Virus record (IMG/VR): IMGVR_UViG_3300042691_041923
Span: 1-25,478 of that record
DNA from: a virus
DNA: 25,478 nucleotides
Reading direction: 5' to 3' (one strand)
Shown here: piece after piece, positions 1 through 7,592 of the stretch
How the letters are laid out: every line of letters starts with the position of its first letter
Position numbering within the stretch: position 1 is the stretch's first letter
Notes under the pieces: generated by a model
What the model saw: only the letters and a program-made list of their open reading frames with translations
What the model was told of the DNA's origin: nothing
The model's database searches: none
Position numbers and translations under genes: made by a program

Positions 1-2
1 CT

Positions 3-740
3 ACAGAATCTGTTACTCCAACACCCACAGTAACTCCAACCAATACAATTACTCCTACAGAGTCTGTTACTCCAAGTATTACTCCTACCAATACAGTCAC
101 ACCAAGTAATACTAATACTCCCGGATTATCTCCTACACCTACTCCGAGTAACACTCCTACTATATCTTTAACTCCTAGTATAACCCCGACAGAGTCTCTT
201 ACACCAACTCCAACAGCCACTCCTACAGAATCTGTTACACCAACTAATACAGTAACACCAACAGTAACACCAACCAATACAATTACTCCTACAGAGTCTG
301 TTACCCCTACACCAACAGTAACACCAACCAATACAATTACTCCTACAGAGTCTGTTACACCAACTAATACAGTTACTCCTACAGAGTCTGTTACCCCTAC
401 ACCCACAGTAACACCGACTGAGTCTGTTACCCCTACACCAACACTAACACCGACTAATACAGTAACACCGACTGAGTCTGTTACCCCTACACCCACAGTA
501 ACTCCGACTAATACAATTACCCCTACAGAATCTGTTACTCCAACACCCACAGTAACACCAACCAATACAATTACCCCTACAGAATCTGTTACTCCAACAC
601 CCACAGTAACTCCAACAGTAACTCCCACAGAGTCTGAGACCCCAACCCCAACCCCAACAGTAACATCAACAATAACTCCAACAGAATCTCTTACTCCTAC
701 ACCAACAGTAACACCAACAGTAACTCCTTTACCTGATCCT
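3..740 (+). repeat. Degenerate coding repeat array (Thr/Pro units)
   Basis: Imperfect tandem repeats of 18-36 nt made of ACAGAATCTGTTAC, ACACCCACAGTAAC and ACCAATACAATTAC blocks. All copies stay in one frame, and differences fall largely at third codon positions (ACA/ACC/ACT, CCA/CCC/CCT). This indicates selection on the protein rather than a recent expansion. Recombination between copies could change stalk length. Confidence 0.8.
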
Positions 741-899
741 GGAGTTGAATCCTTTGCTATCCAAGTTGATACCTTTGTAACTCAAACGCCAACCACAACA
801 AGGACTCCTACTCCAACAAGGACCCAGACAAAGACTCCAACCCCTACTAGGACTCCTACTAGGACTCCTACTAGAACTCCAACTCCCTCCAGACCTTAA
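3..899 (+). CDS. Thr/Pro-repeat virion protein, C-terminal part (5' end outside window)
   Basis: The frame is open from the window edge to TAA at 897-899, giving 298 visible residues and no start. Almost all of it is Thr/Pro repeat built from [12 protein letters not shown] and TNTITP units. A short non-repetitive linker around codons 244-260 (LPDPGVESFAIQVDTFVTQ) follows, then a basic tail of TRTP units ending TPSRP. The repeats are therefore acidic and the last 30 or so residues basic. The complete gene at 15187-16080 has the same kind of tail behind an Ig-like head, so this protein probably has a globular N-terminus outside the window. Such low-complexity stalks are common in environmental phage virion proteins. 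Its place next to the adhesin gene fits a fibre, whisker or capsid decoration role. The exact structure it belongs to is unknown. Confidence 0.8.
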   Translation, partial: TESVTPTPTVTPTNTITPTESVTPSITPTNTVTPSNTNTPGLSPTPTPSNTPTISLTPSITPTESLTPTPTATPTESVTPTNTVTPTVTPTNTITPTESVTPTPTVTPTNTITPTESVTPTNTVTPTESVTPTPTVTPTESVTPTPTLTPTNTVTPTESVTPTPTVTPTNTITPTESVTPTPTVTPTNTITPTESVTPTPTVTPTVTPTESETPTPTPTVTSTITPTESLTPTPTVTPTVTPLPDPGVESFAIQVDTFVTQTPTTTRTPTPTRTQTKTPTPTRTPTRTPTRTPTPSRP

Positions 900-917
900 T
901 TATTAATATCAAATTAA

Positions 918-925
918 CATAAATA
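918..925 (+). promoter_or_regulatory. Candidate late promoter CATAAATA
   Basis: CATAAATA ends 10 nt before the ATG of the adhesin gene. It differs from the T4 late promoter core TATAAATA at one base. The same octamer lies exactly 10 nt before the virion-type gene that starts at 8046 on the minus strand. No Shine-Dalgarno sequence is present between it and the ATG. Role is inferred. Confidence 0.45.
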
Positions 926-935
926 TAATACGAAT

Positions 936-3617
936 ATGGCTACAGACAACAACCAATTTAGATTAAAATTAACACCAAGTACATATTACCACTTCACAGT
1001 TGATTGGGGTGATGGTGCTAGAGAAATGTTTACCGGAACTACTAATTCATTAGAAGCATCTGCTGGTTTAACACACATTTATGCTCAACCTGGTATTTAT
1101 AATGTACAAATCACAGAATTGTCTGCTGGTGGATTTCCTTCTGTTTATTTTAACGGTGTAGATAATACATCATGGTATGTAGATGATTCTAAAGTTAGAA
1201 GAGTGAATCAATGGGGTCATGTTGCCTGGAAAACTTTAGAAGGGGCTTTTGAAGGGTGTGTTAATTTAAGTGCTGTAGATACTACCTCTTCTAAATTAAC
1301 TGGGGTTGATTCTTTAAATGAGGTTTTTTGGAATTGTGGTCGTTTAAGTGCACTTCCTGTTTCTTTTCCAGCAGTTATTAATCATGATAACGGATATGAC
1401 AATGCATTTTCAGGTTGTACAAGAATAACTTCAATGCCTTATATCGAACTCAGTGGAGTAACTTCATTAAGTTCTACATGGCAAAATTGTTCAAGTTTAA
1501 CAACATTTCCTTCACTCAGTACACGAAATATAATTTCAATGCTTCAAACCTGGTTTAATTGTAATTCTTTGACCTCATTCCCTCAGCTTAGTACACCAAA
1601 TGTGGTTGATTTCTACAACACATGGAACAATTGTAATTCTTTAAGTTCTTTTTCATATATAGACACATCAAAAGCAACACGGCTTGAGGGTGCTTGGTTT
1701 AATTGCAATTCTTTGACCGCATTCCCTCAGATTAGTACACAAAATGTATCTAATTTTAATGATGCTTGGGGCAATTGTTCTAACTTAAGCGCTTTCCCTA
1801 CTTTAAACACTTTAAGCGGAACTGATTTCAACGCCGCCTGGTCAGGGTGTTCTAACCTAAATTCGTTTCCTGTTTTAAGTACTCATGGTGGAACTAGTTT
1901 TCAGGCTGCTTGGGAGGGTTGTTCTAAATTAAAAACATTTCCATCTTTAAGTGTACTTAATGGAACTAATTTTCAGTACGCTTGGAATGGGTGTTCTTCA
2001 TTAACAGCTTTCCCTCTCCTTAATACGGCAAAGAATACTTCTTTTGCCTATACTTGGCAAAATTGTTCAAGTTTAAGTTCTTTTCCTCTTATTAATACAG
2101 GTGTTGGAACAGATTTTTCATATGCTTGGTATGGTTGTGAAAATTTAGGCTCCAATCCAGCTTCAAGAATTTTTCCTTCTATAAACACAATTAATGCGAC
2201 ACAACTTCCGGGCGCTTGGCAGAATTGTAAAAATTTAACGGTTTTTCCTCCAATTAGCACAAACAATGTAATTAATTTTACGGGGACTTGGGCGAATTGT
2301 GAAAGCTTGAGTTCTTTCCCTCCTATTAATACAACCAACGGCACGGCTTTTGGGGATACATTTGCAAATTGTTACCGTCTTTCAGCTACTCCATTCCCCC
2401 AATTAAATTTAAATGCGGGTGGGCACAATGCATTTAGAATGTTTGATAATGTTAAATTACAAACTCAGTCATTCAGTGCATTATTGACTGGGTTATCTGC
2501 AGGCAATTTAAACACTAATGGGATTTTTGGGGGGGGAAAATCTAGATACAATAGAGGTGCTTTGTCTGCTGTTTTAGCACTTGCTCAAGATAGAAATTGG
2601 GCTATAGATTCTGGAGGTTATGAACCTTCAGTATCTAATGGTACTACAGATTGGACAGCTACTGCAGGATTAAGTTCTAATGCTGCTATTGCTTATAAGC
2701 ATATACAATATCAAAAAGAATATCCTTATGGTGGTGCATTTTTTGCTCTTGCTTCAGCTGCCTCAATGGCACCTTATAGTTATTCAACAAATGGAGTTAA
2801 TTGGACTCACAAATCTATCACATCTACTGTTAACGGTACTTTACCTTCACCACTTCGTGGTGTAGCGGCGACTTATGCATCTCCTTCTTTTTATGTATTA
2901 ACTGAAAATGGGTATGTAATTCGCTCTACTAGTGATGTTGGAAGTGATCTTTGGAATGATACTTTAACTATAACAACTTCTGCAGATGCTCCTTGGGTAG
3001 ACATCACTACAGGCCCTACTGCCACCACAGGAAATTTCCTATATTTTATTTGTGCGGGTTCTATTGTATCCAGAATTTGGTCTGAAAATCTTTTTTCCGA
3101 GGATGCTCAAACTTTACCAGTTTATCAAAAATGGAATAATATTGAAGCAGCAAACAATTCATCAACGGTTATAGCAGTCGGCAATGGTTTATATTGCGCC
3201 AGGACCGCCGATTTCGGTAATACTTGGACTGCTATCGCAATGCCTACCAATCAAAATTGGAGAAGTATTCAATATGGTCTTTGTGAAGATAATGTTTATC
3301 GTTGGGTCGCTGTTTCTTCTGGTGCTACCGCTGGTACAGCAGCTGCTTATTCAGAAGATGATGGTGTTACTTGGACATCAGTAGCATTACCCTCAACAGG
3401 AGATTGGTTGTCTGTTGCTTATGGTGATAAAACATTCGTAGCAGTTAAAGGTGGTACATCAGCGGCTTATTCTTTTAACGGGAAAACATGGACTGCTATT
3501 ACATTACCTACAAACTCTACAGCTACAGAAGTCACTTATGGTAATGGAAGGTTTGTAACTATTCCGAATTCATATTCTGCAAGTTTCGTTTCTTATGCTC
3601 CAGATACACCAGTTTAA
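936..3617 (+). CDS. Putative tail adhesin: PKD-like start, BspA-type leucine-rich repeats, Asp-box C-terminus
   Basis: 893 aa. Residues about 15-70 resemble the PKD-like opening seen in BspA/DUF285 proteins (VDWGDGAREMF, then HIYAQPGIYNVQI). Residues about 90-510 hold roughly 16 copies of a 22-25-aa unit with the core AWxxCxxLxxFPxxxT, as in DUF285/BspA-type leucine-rich repeats. Residues about 570-893 contain repeated Asp-box-like strands (YSTNGVNWT, FGNTWTAI, YSEDDGVTWT, YSFNGKTWT), expected of a sialidase-type beta-propeller. No signal peptide or membrane segment is seen. Both domain types are known in surface adhesion and carbohydrate contact, so a receptor-binding tail fibre or host-contact protein is likely. 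It lies directly after a Thr/Pro stalk protein. A G8 run at 2529-2536 sits between the two halves. Domain calls are solid; the virion location is inferred. Confidence 0.8.
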   Translation: MATDNNQFRLKLTPSTYYHFTVDWGDGAREMFTGTTNSLEASAGLTHIYAQPGIYNVQITELSAGGFPSVYFNGVDNTSWYVDDSKVRRVNQWGHVAWKTLEGAFEGCVNLSAVDTTSSKLTGVDSLNEVFWNCGRLSALPVSFPAVINHDNGYDNAFSGCTRITSMPYIELSGVTSLSSTWQNCSSLTTFPSLSTRNIISMLQTWFNCNSLTSFPQLSTPNVVDFYNTWNNCNSLSSFSYIDTSKATRLEGAWFNCNSLTAFPQISTQNVSNFNDAWGNCSNLSAFPTLNTLSGTDFNAAWSGCSNLNSFPVLSTHGGTSFQAAWEGCSKLKTFPSLSVLNGTNFQYAWNGCSSLTAFPLLNTAKNTSFAYTWQNCSSLSSFPLINTGVGTDFSYAWYGCENLGSNPASRIFPSINTINATQLPGAWQNCKNLTVFPPISTNNVINFTGTWANCESLSSFPPINTTNGTAFGDTFANCYRLSATPFPQLNLNAGGHNAFRMFDNVKLQTQSFSALLTGLSAGNLNTNGIFGGGKSRYNRGALSAVLALAQDRNWAIDSGGYEPSVSNGTTDWTATAGLSSNAAIAYKHIQYQKEYPYGGAFFALASAASMAPYSYSTNGVNWTHKSITSTVNGTLPSPLRGVAATYASPSFYVLTENGYVIRSTSDVGSDLWNDTLTITTSADAPWVDITTGPTATTGNFLYFICAGSIVSRIWSENLFSEDAQTLPVYQKWNNIEAANNSSTVIAVGNGLYCARTADFGNTWTAIAMPTNQNWRSIQYGLCEDNVYRWVAVSSGATAGTAAAYSEDDGVTWTSVALPSTGDWLSVAYGDKTFVAVKGGTSAAYSFNGKTWTAITLPTNSTATEVTYGNGRFVTIPNSYSASFVSYAPDTPV

Positions 3618-3630
3618 AATAATTTAAAAT

Positions 3631-3843
3631 ATGAATACATTAAAATACCCACTAACTACTAAATATGTTGTAATACACAACGGAGAGGATTTTTGTAAAT
3701 GTGTTACCGTTAAACCAGATCAAGAATTTTTAACTGGTCAACCTTTTATGGATGTATTTGATTCTGAAGAAGAAGCTAGAAATACTTTTCCTCAAGCTTT
3801 TGAAAATTTAGAGACTTCTGCTAACGAGACCCCAACCAATTAA
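3631..3843 (+). CDS. Small protein of unknown function, downstream of adhesin
   Basis: 70 aa, starting 13 nt after the adhesin stop on the same strand, so probably co-transcribed. The N-terminal half is beta-rich (TKYVVIHNGEDFCKCVTVKP). The C-terminal half is acidic (DVFDSEEEARNTF) and ends ETPTN. I recognise no family. Its position suggests an accessory or attachment partner of the adhesin, but nothing in the sequence proves this. The 3' end overlaps the convergent gene that ends at 3821 by 23 nt. Confidence 0.6.
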   Translation: MNTLKYPLTTKYVVIHNGEDFCKCVTVKPDQEFLTGQPFMDVFDSEEEARNTFPQAFENLETSANETPTN

Positions 3844-4084
3844 CAGAATTAGCTACTTGTACTTCAGTAACATCGAAGTAAATGGGATGTGTTTCTGAAC
3901 CACATTCTACATTTATAGCTATAATTTTTCTTAAACCTTGGCGACCGGGAATTAATCTATCTAAAGGGACTTCTCCTACAATAGCATAATCCCTTCCTTC
4001 AAATTCTTTACCAATTACAAAATGAAGAAATTGGTGTAAATCTTGATGTCCTACTTGTTCTGGTTTAATGAGATAAGCTTGCAT
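3821..4084 (-). CDS. Hypothetical phage protein
   Basis: 87 aa, stop TAG. It is a compact, mixed alpha/beta sequence with no membrane segment (KEFEGRDYAIVGEVPLDRLIPGRQGLRKIIAINVECGSE). It follows the WYL_2-like gene at 4093-4365 with an 8-nt gap on the same strand, so the two probably form one transcript. No family recognised. The TAG stop is useful because it shows amber is not reassigned here. Confidence 0.65.
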   Translation of the reverse strand: MQAYLIKPEQVGHQDLHQFLHFVIGKEFEGRDYAIVGEVPLDRLIPGRQGLRKIIAINVECGSETHPIYFDVTEVQVANSVNWLGSR

Positions 4085-4092
4085 TTGTATAT

Positions 4093-4365
4093 TTAAATCT
4101 GTTTAAAAGAATAATCCAGGATAGAATCTATACGAAAAGATCGCCAAGCTTCTTTATCCAAATCCCATACTCTTATGTTATTGGGATTATCTTTAATGGT
4201 TGGTTTATTTTCTTCATTAACCATTTCAGTTTTAGGGAGAAATTGTGTAGACAAAGTGCAATTCATTTTACGAATACTTTGGTCTACTTTTCGAAATTCG
4301 ATAATGGCAGTTGAATTTTTAAGTTTTTCTTTAAGAATTTCTTTAGTAATCATAGGTGAAGACAT
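4093..4365 (-). CDS. WYL_2/DUF2693-like SH3-barrel protein
   Basis: 90 aa. The order of motifs matches the WYL_2 (DUF2693) family of small phage proteins: an N-terminal helix (MITKEILKEKLKNS), then strand FRKVDQSIRKMNCTL with the conserved K-C-T-L turn, a variable linker (residues about 43-62), and the signature RVWDLDKEAWRSFRIDSI. The family is predicted to form an Sm/SH3-like beta barrel that may bind nucleic acid or small ligands; no precise function is established. Met at residue 5 is an alternative start. It diverges from the exonuclease gene at 4430. Confidence 0.85.
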   Translation of the reverse strand: MSSPMITKEILKEKLKNSTAIIEFRKVDQSIRKMNCTLSTQFLPKTEMVNEENKPTIKDNPNNIRVWDLDKEAWRSFRIDSILDYSFKQI

Positions 4366-4429
4366 ATAATAGAAAATAAAAAATATTTTTCAACCTTGAA
4401 TTTTATTATTTTAATATTAGATTATATCT

Positions 4430-5332
4430 ATGAAATCATTAATAATAGACGGTTCTAATTTATTGTTTAGAGTTTATTGGATCGCTAATTCTAAACCCCG
4501 ATATGTTAATTCTAATGGAAATTGGACTGCACCTGCTTATCTTTTTTTAAAGTCTTTAAAATCCTTACAAGATAAATTTAAACCAGAAGAAACCTGGCTT
4601 TGTTGGGATAAAAAAATAAATTACCCTTCTACCAATTACCGAAAACAATTAGCTCCGGAGACTTATAAACAAAATAGAGATAGTGATTTAGCTAATAAAG
4701 TACACGAACAATATGACTTAATTGAACCTTGGTTAGAGACATTAGGAATTAAACAAATGTATCCTTGGAACTTAGAAGCGGATGACATTATATCCTGGCT
4801 CTCTAAAGAAAAATGTATTTCTTCTGTAATTGTTTCCGTTGACAAAGATTTACTTCAATTGATAGACGGTAATACTTCTTTTTTTGATCCTATTAAAAAG
4901 AAATTAATCGACTTAGAAAATTTCGAAGAAGAGCTAGGAGTTAAAGTAGAAGAATTTGTAAATTATAAAGCTTTACTAGGAGATAAATCCGATAATGTAG
5001 ATGGCATTGACGGATATGGAGAAGTTAAATCTAAACGATTAGTTACTGAGGGGTATGAGGGTATTGCTAAAAAATTATCAAATGAAGACAAAGAAAAATT
5101 TGATAAAAATATTCAAATTGTTAATCTTTTAGGTTCTTATAATAAAGAACAAGGCGAGGTAGAGTGTTATGAAAAACAATATAATGAATTAAAAAATCTC
5201 AAACCCAACATTAAAAAGTTTGAAATTATGTGTCATGAATCTGAGTTTTTTTCTTTTATTAAAGCTTTAGACTCATGGAAAGACTCATTCACTAGAACAC
5301 AATCTCTTTTAAATTTAATTCATCAATTATAA
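4430..5332 (+). CDS. 5'-3' exonuclease of the FEN / T4 RNase H type
   Basis: 300 aa. Acidic metal-binding motifs occur in the family order: D7 in LIIDGSNLLFR; EADD at residues 116-119; DKD at 138-140; and the helix-hairpin-helix segment GDKSDN (about 184-189) followed by GIDGYGEVKSK. The region before the EADD motif (YRKQLAPETYKQNR) matches the helical arch that threads the 5' flap. These enzymes remove RNA primers and 5' flaps during lagging-strand synthesis, using two metal ions. Length is close to T4 RNase H (305 aa) and T5 exonuclease. No polymerase domain is attached, as is usual for phage versions. The tail overlaps the convergent gene at 5323 by 10 nt. Confidence 0.9.
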   Translation: MKSLIIDGSNLLFRVYWIANSKPRYVNSNGNWTAPAYLFLKSLKSLQDKFKPEETWLCWDKKINYPSTNYRKQLAPETYKQNRDSDLANKVHEQYDLIEPWLETLGIKQMYPWNLEADDIISWLSKEKCISSVIVSVDKDLLQLIDGNTSFFDPIKKKLIDLENFEEELGVKVEEFVNYKALLGDKSDNVDGIDGYGEVKSKRLVTEGYEGIAKKLSNEDKEKFDKNIQIVNLLGSYNKEQGEVECYEKQYNELKNLKPNIKKFEIMCHESEFFSFIKALDSWKDSFTRTQSLLNLIHQL

Positions 5333-5541
5333 TCTTCTAATTGTTTTTTTATAGACAAAAATTGTTCAGCCGATATGTTTTTTTTAATTATGTTTATTAT
5401 ATAAAGCTGTAATTCTTTTTTTGTTATTTGTTCATTTCCTAACTGTAAGGCTACTTTTTTACGAAAATCTTCATCGTACTCAAAATCAATACCTATACGA
5501 TTATTACCATGAAAATGCAATTTACCTATTTCTAAATGCAT
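5323..5541 (-). CDS. Hypothetical small protein
   Basis: 72 aa. The N-terminus is beta-rich (LEIGKLHFHGNNRIGIDFEYDEDF). Two Lys/Glu-rich helices follow. It overlaps the HExxH gene upstream by 10 nt, so both are probably made from one mRNA with coupled translation. No family recognised. Its start codon lies inside the A/T-rich 3' end of that gene, which leaves no room for a separate ribosome site. Confidence 0.6.
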   Translation of the reverse strand: MHLEIGKLHFHGNNRIGIDFEYDEDFRKKVALQLGNEQITKKELQLYIINIIKKNISAEQFLSIKKQLEDYN

Positions 5542-5894
5542 TTTTTCCTTCTTTTCTTTTTTTTAGAATTTTTTAAAACAAATTGATAAACTTTGTCAGA
5601 TAGGTATTTTAAAAATCTAGCATTGTGTAAAATAGAACAATTATTAATTAAACGAGATTCAGCATACAAAACCATAGTTTCAGACCAGTCAGGATAAAGA
5701 TAATGTATACACTCATGGTAAGCAGTGCGTAATAACACTTTACGAAAGTCTACTTCTAGAATATCTTCCTCTTCTTTACACCAACCACAATAACGCAATT
5801 TTTTAAAAATTACAAATCCTGGAGGTTTTCGTTTAATTAATCTTAAACATTCATTGTAAATTTTTAATATATGCTTTTTATTTAATTTGTGCAT
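5532..5894 (-). CDS. HExxH putative metallopeptidase (SprT-like or phage type)
   Basis: 120 aa. The centre reads RTAYHECIHYLYPDWSE, with HECIH at residues 60-64, followed by an acidic helix (LYAESRL, E79) that could give the third zinc ligand. The pattern of HExxH, then L-x-P-D-x-S-E, then a Glu-containing helix is typical of small putative phage metallopeptidases. Cys36 and Cys39 (CGWC) could bind a second metal. The tail is very basic (KKKKRRKK), which suggests nucleic acid contact. Catalysis is not proven, because some HExxH proteins of this size are only binding modules. It is the first gene of a minus-strand pair and diverges from 5962. Confidence 0.65.
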   Translation of the reverse strand: MHKLNKKHILKIYNECLRLIKRKPPGFVIFKKLRYCGWCKEEEDILEVDFRKVLLRTAYHECIHYLYPDWSETMVLYAESRLINNCSILHNARFLKYLSDKVYQFVLKNSKKKKRRKKCI

Positions 5895-5903
5895 ATGTAA
5901 AGT

Positions 5904-5954
5904 ATTTAATTAAAATTATATAATAAGTGAGGATTTAATCACTTTTAATTAAAT
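5904..5954. promoter_or_regulatory. Symmetric divergent promoter/operator region (nested inverted repeats)
   Basis: The 67-nt space between divergent genes holds a perfect 12-bp inverted repeat: ATTTAATTAAAA at 5904-5915 and TTTTAATTAAAT at 5943-5954. A second perfect pair lies inside it: AAGTGA at 5925-5930 and TCACTT at 5939-5944. Read outward, each outer arm gives TTTTAATTAAATA, and the start codon follows about 8 nt (minus) or 6 nt (plus) later. The arms therefore look like mirrored promoter elements. The inner pair could be an operator or hairpin. Confidence 0.45.
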
Positions 5955-5961
5955 ATATCAT

Positions 5962-6234
5962 ATGTTGAATCCCTTAATAGGTCCTGGTGGATTTAATCCA
6001 GAAAACAAAAAACATTTACCCTTTCCTTTAGAAAATATAGAAGAGGATTTTGCTAATGTGTATTTTGAATTAGATAAAATACGAAAAAGAATAGAAGTCA
6101 CCAAAAGAAATAATGTTGTTAATTTAACCCCAGCAAGGATTAAAAAACTTAAAAAGATGCAATTTAAAATTAATACAACTATGTCTTTGATTAGGGGTAT
6201 GGTGAAATCACTGGATACTTTTTGGATTGATTAA
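5962..6234 (+). CDS. Hypothetical small basic helical protein
   Basis: 90 aa. It has a Pro/Gly-rich start (MLNPLIGPGGFNPEN) and then two long charged helices separated by VVNLTPARIKKLKK. The protein is Lys-rich and has no membrane segment or cysteine motif. No family recognised. The stop overlaps that of the convergent gene at 6231-6650 in the shared tetramer TTAA. Confidence 0.65.
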   Translation: MLNPLIGPGGFNPENKKHLPFPLENIEEDFANVYFELDKIRKRIEVTKRNNVVNLTPARIKKLKKMQFKINTTMSLIRGMVKSLDTFWID

Positions 6235-6650
6235 ACATCTTCCATCCCAGGAAATGTAATCTTAGTCAATGGAGTTGAAATTTGTGTAGACAAAAATTGC
6301 ATTTTAACTCCACTAATTTGGTTACATGATTCACATTTAAATTTATTTTCTTTGTTTAAAACAATAGGGACAACATTTGCTATTTGACAATAAGCACAAG
6401 ACAAATTGATTGAGTGTTTAGAAACCGCTTCTAAATGTTCATTTAAAATTTTAGTGGATTCTAATAGATCTCTTTTTTGTAAAATAGTATTAACTATAGC
6501 AAATATTACCAATTGAAGTATAAAGGATAAAATAAAAAATCCCCAAAATTTTTCTAAAATTAGAAACCCTGCAAATCCTATAGTAGTACTCACTAATATA
6601 GTAAAAATAAAAGAAATTAAAATAACTAAAAATTCAATTTTTTTAAACAT
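6231..6650 (-). CDS. Two-helix membrane protein with C-terminal zinc ribbon
   Basis: 139 aa. Two hydrophobic segments lie at residues about 5-32 and 35-57. A short charged helix follows, then a four-cysteine ribbon with C85-x2-C88 (CAYC) and C106-x2-C109 (CESC). The first loop is positively charged at residues 3-4 and after the second helix (QKRD), so the ribbon is probably cytoplasmic. I have the impression of a recurrent phage family with the core NVVPIxLN between the two CxxC pairs, but no function is known to me. A metal-dependent membrane scaffold or regulator is possible. Confidence 0.7.
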   Translation of the reverse strand: MFKKIEFLVILISFIFTILVSTTIGFAGFLILEKFWGFFILSFILQLVIFAIVNTILQKRDLLESTKILNEHLEAVSKHSINLSCAYCQIANVVPIVLNKENKFKCESCNQISGVKMQFLSTQISTPLTKITFPGMEDV

Positions 6651-6669
6651 GTATTATATCTTATTATAA

Positions 6670-6717
6670 AAAGAAGGGATGTCACCAAAAATGACATCCC
6701 TTCTTTAATTTTTTTTA
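6670..6717 (-). terminator. Strong intrinsic terminator, probably bidirectional
   Basis: A perfect stem with arm AAGAAGGGATGTCA (6671-6684) and its complement (6692-6705) encloses a 7-nt loop; one more A-T pair forms at 6670/6706. On the minus strand the stem runs into TTTTT, which ends the 7583-6720 transcription unit. On the plus strand a run of eight T follows within a few bases, so it could also stop plus-strand read-through from 5962-6234. Confidence 0.85.
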
Positions 6718-6719
6718 TA

Positions 6720-7040
6720 TTAAAATGGTTGATTTTCGTCTTTTATTTTTAAAATTTGTGGTGTTCGTTGACTGGATACAGCAGAGGTTTTTTGCACCTT
6801 AAAACGAATTAATGTTTCTGATTTAATGGGTGTTGAAATTTGGCAATTAAACTGTTGGCGAATTTCATCTACACTTTTTCCTTGTTTCAATAGTTTACGA
6901 CCCTCTCTGCCAATATACTGTTCTCTCAGAGCTTCTACAGAATCAAATTTATATTTTTTAACCTGATCTTTAAGATAATTGGGTGTTCTGACTAAGTCCA
7001 AACCTGTCACATTGCATTTGATTGTATATTTGTTTTTCAT
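6720..7040 (-). CDS. Conserved-looking phage protein with a CNVTG...RTPNYL motif
   Basis: 106 aa from ATG at 7040. A longer frame to 7115 exists, but it lies within the upstream gene and its extra residues look non-coding, so I chose the internal Met. The sequence opens MKNKYTIKCNVTGLDLVRTPNYL and continues with a helical region (VEALREQYIGREGRKLLKQGKSVDEIRQQF). The last part is a beta-rich tail with IRFKVQK. The RKLLxxGxSxxEIR segment suggests a small helix-turn-helix-like unit. No function is known to me. It begins 1 nt after the stop of the gene at 7042-7269 and ends at the terminator. Confidence 0.65.
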   Translation of the reverse strand: MKNKYTIKCNVTGLDLVRTPNYLKDQVKKYKFDSVEALREQYIGREGRKLLKQGKSVDEIRQQFNCQISTPIKSETLIRFKVQKTSAVSSQRTPQILKIKDENQPF

Positions 7041-7041
7041 T

Positions 7042-7269
7042 TTAATTGTTTGTATGTGGGATGTCAACAATAGCTGAAACCTTTTCATAAATTTTATCGG
7101 TAGCACCATCGACATATTTCATCAAATCTAGAGGTTTAAGTTCAATGGAATCAAAAGAAACTCCTTTATCTTCACATTTATCACCAATAATGTTAACAGC
7201 TTCTTCCAAAGCAGACCAACGACAAAGTTGATACAAAGACATTTCATTAATATTAACTGTATTTTTCAT
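7042..7269 (-). CDS. Hypothetical small helical protein
   Basis: 75 aa, mostly helical: SLYQLCRWSALEEAVNIIGDKC, then MKYVDGATDKIYEKVSAIVDI. No membrane segment or metal motif is seen. It sits between 7311-7583 and 6720-7040 on the same strand, and all three probably share one transcript ending at the hairpin near 6690. The start lies about 40 nt after the previous stop. No family recognised. Confidence 0.6.
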   Translation of the reverse strand: MKNTVNINEMSLYQLCRWSALEEAVNIIGDKCEDKGVSFDSIELKPLDLMKYVDGATDKIYEKVSAIVDIPHTNN

Positions 7270-7310
7270 ATAGGTTGTTAATATAATATAAAAACATTAA
7301 ACATATCAAC

Positions 7311-7583
7311 CTATTTTTCAAAAATAATTTTATTAGCAACAGCGACTTCAAAAACGTCTTCAGGTAATTGTTCTACAAAATCTAACAAACCAGAACACAC
7401 TGCTTCTTTAAATTCATTTTCAATTAAACACAACACATATCGATCTGGTAATTGCATAAACTCAAAAATATTATCATCTTTAAAATTTAAAAACAATAAA
7501 AAGATACCTCTTCTGTGTTTCGTAAAAGCGTATAATCCTCTTTCAATTGGTCTGGAAACTTTTTCTTTTTTATTAAAAAACAT
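7311..7583 (-). CDS. Hypothetical protein, first gene of a minus-strand unit
   Basis: 90 aa. The N-terminus is basic (MFFNKKEKVSRPIERGLY). The middle is strongly hydrophobic and probably beta-rich (GIFLLFLNFKDDNIFEFMQL, YVLCLIE), and an acidic helix (LLDFVEQLPEDVFEVAV) follows. The hydrophobic parts are short, so a soluble alpha/beta fold is more likely than a membrane protein. It has its own promoter-like element at 7593-7620. No family recognised. Confidence 0.6.
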   Translation of the reverse strand: MFFNKKEKVSRPIERGLYAFTKHRRGIFLLFLNFKDDNIFEFMQLPDRYVLCLIENEFKEAVCSGLLDFVEQLPEDVFEVAVANKIIFEK

Positions 7584-7592
7584 TTTTAAACT

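Noticed and set aside
3-740. CRISPR-like direct repeats
   Set aside because: The repeats have no constant-length spacers, stay in one reading frame and encode Thr/Pro units; they are protein repeats.
2048-2344. 98-aa open frame on the minus strand within the adhesin
   Set aside because: It follows the periodic repeats of the gene on the other strand and has no start context; a shadow of the adhesin.
3821-3823. Alternative genetic code with TAG reassigned, known in some large phages
   Set aside because: TAG ends the genes at 3821 and 16080 at sensible points, and no genes are broken by in-frame TAG.
4789-5000. DNA polymerase I domain after the exonuclease
   Set aside because: The frame ends at residue 300 without polymerase motifs; it is a stand-alone exonuclease.
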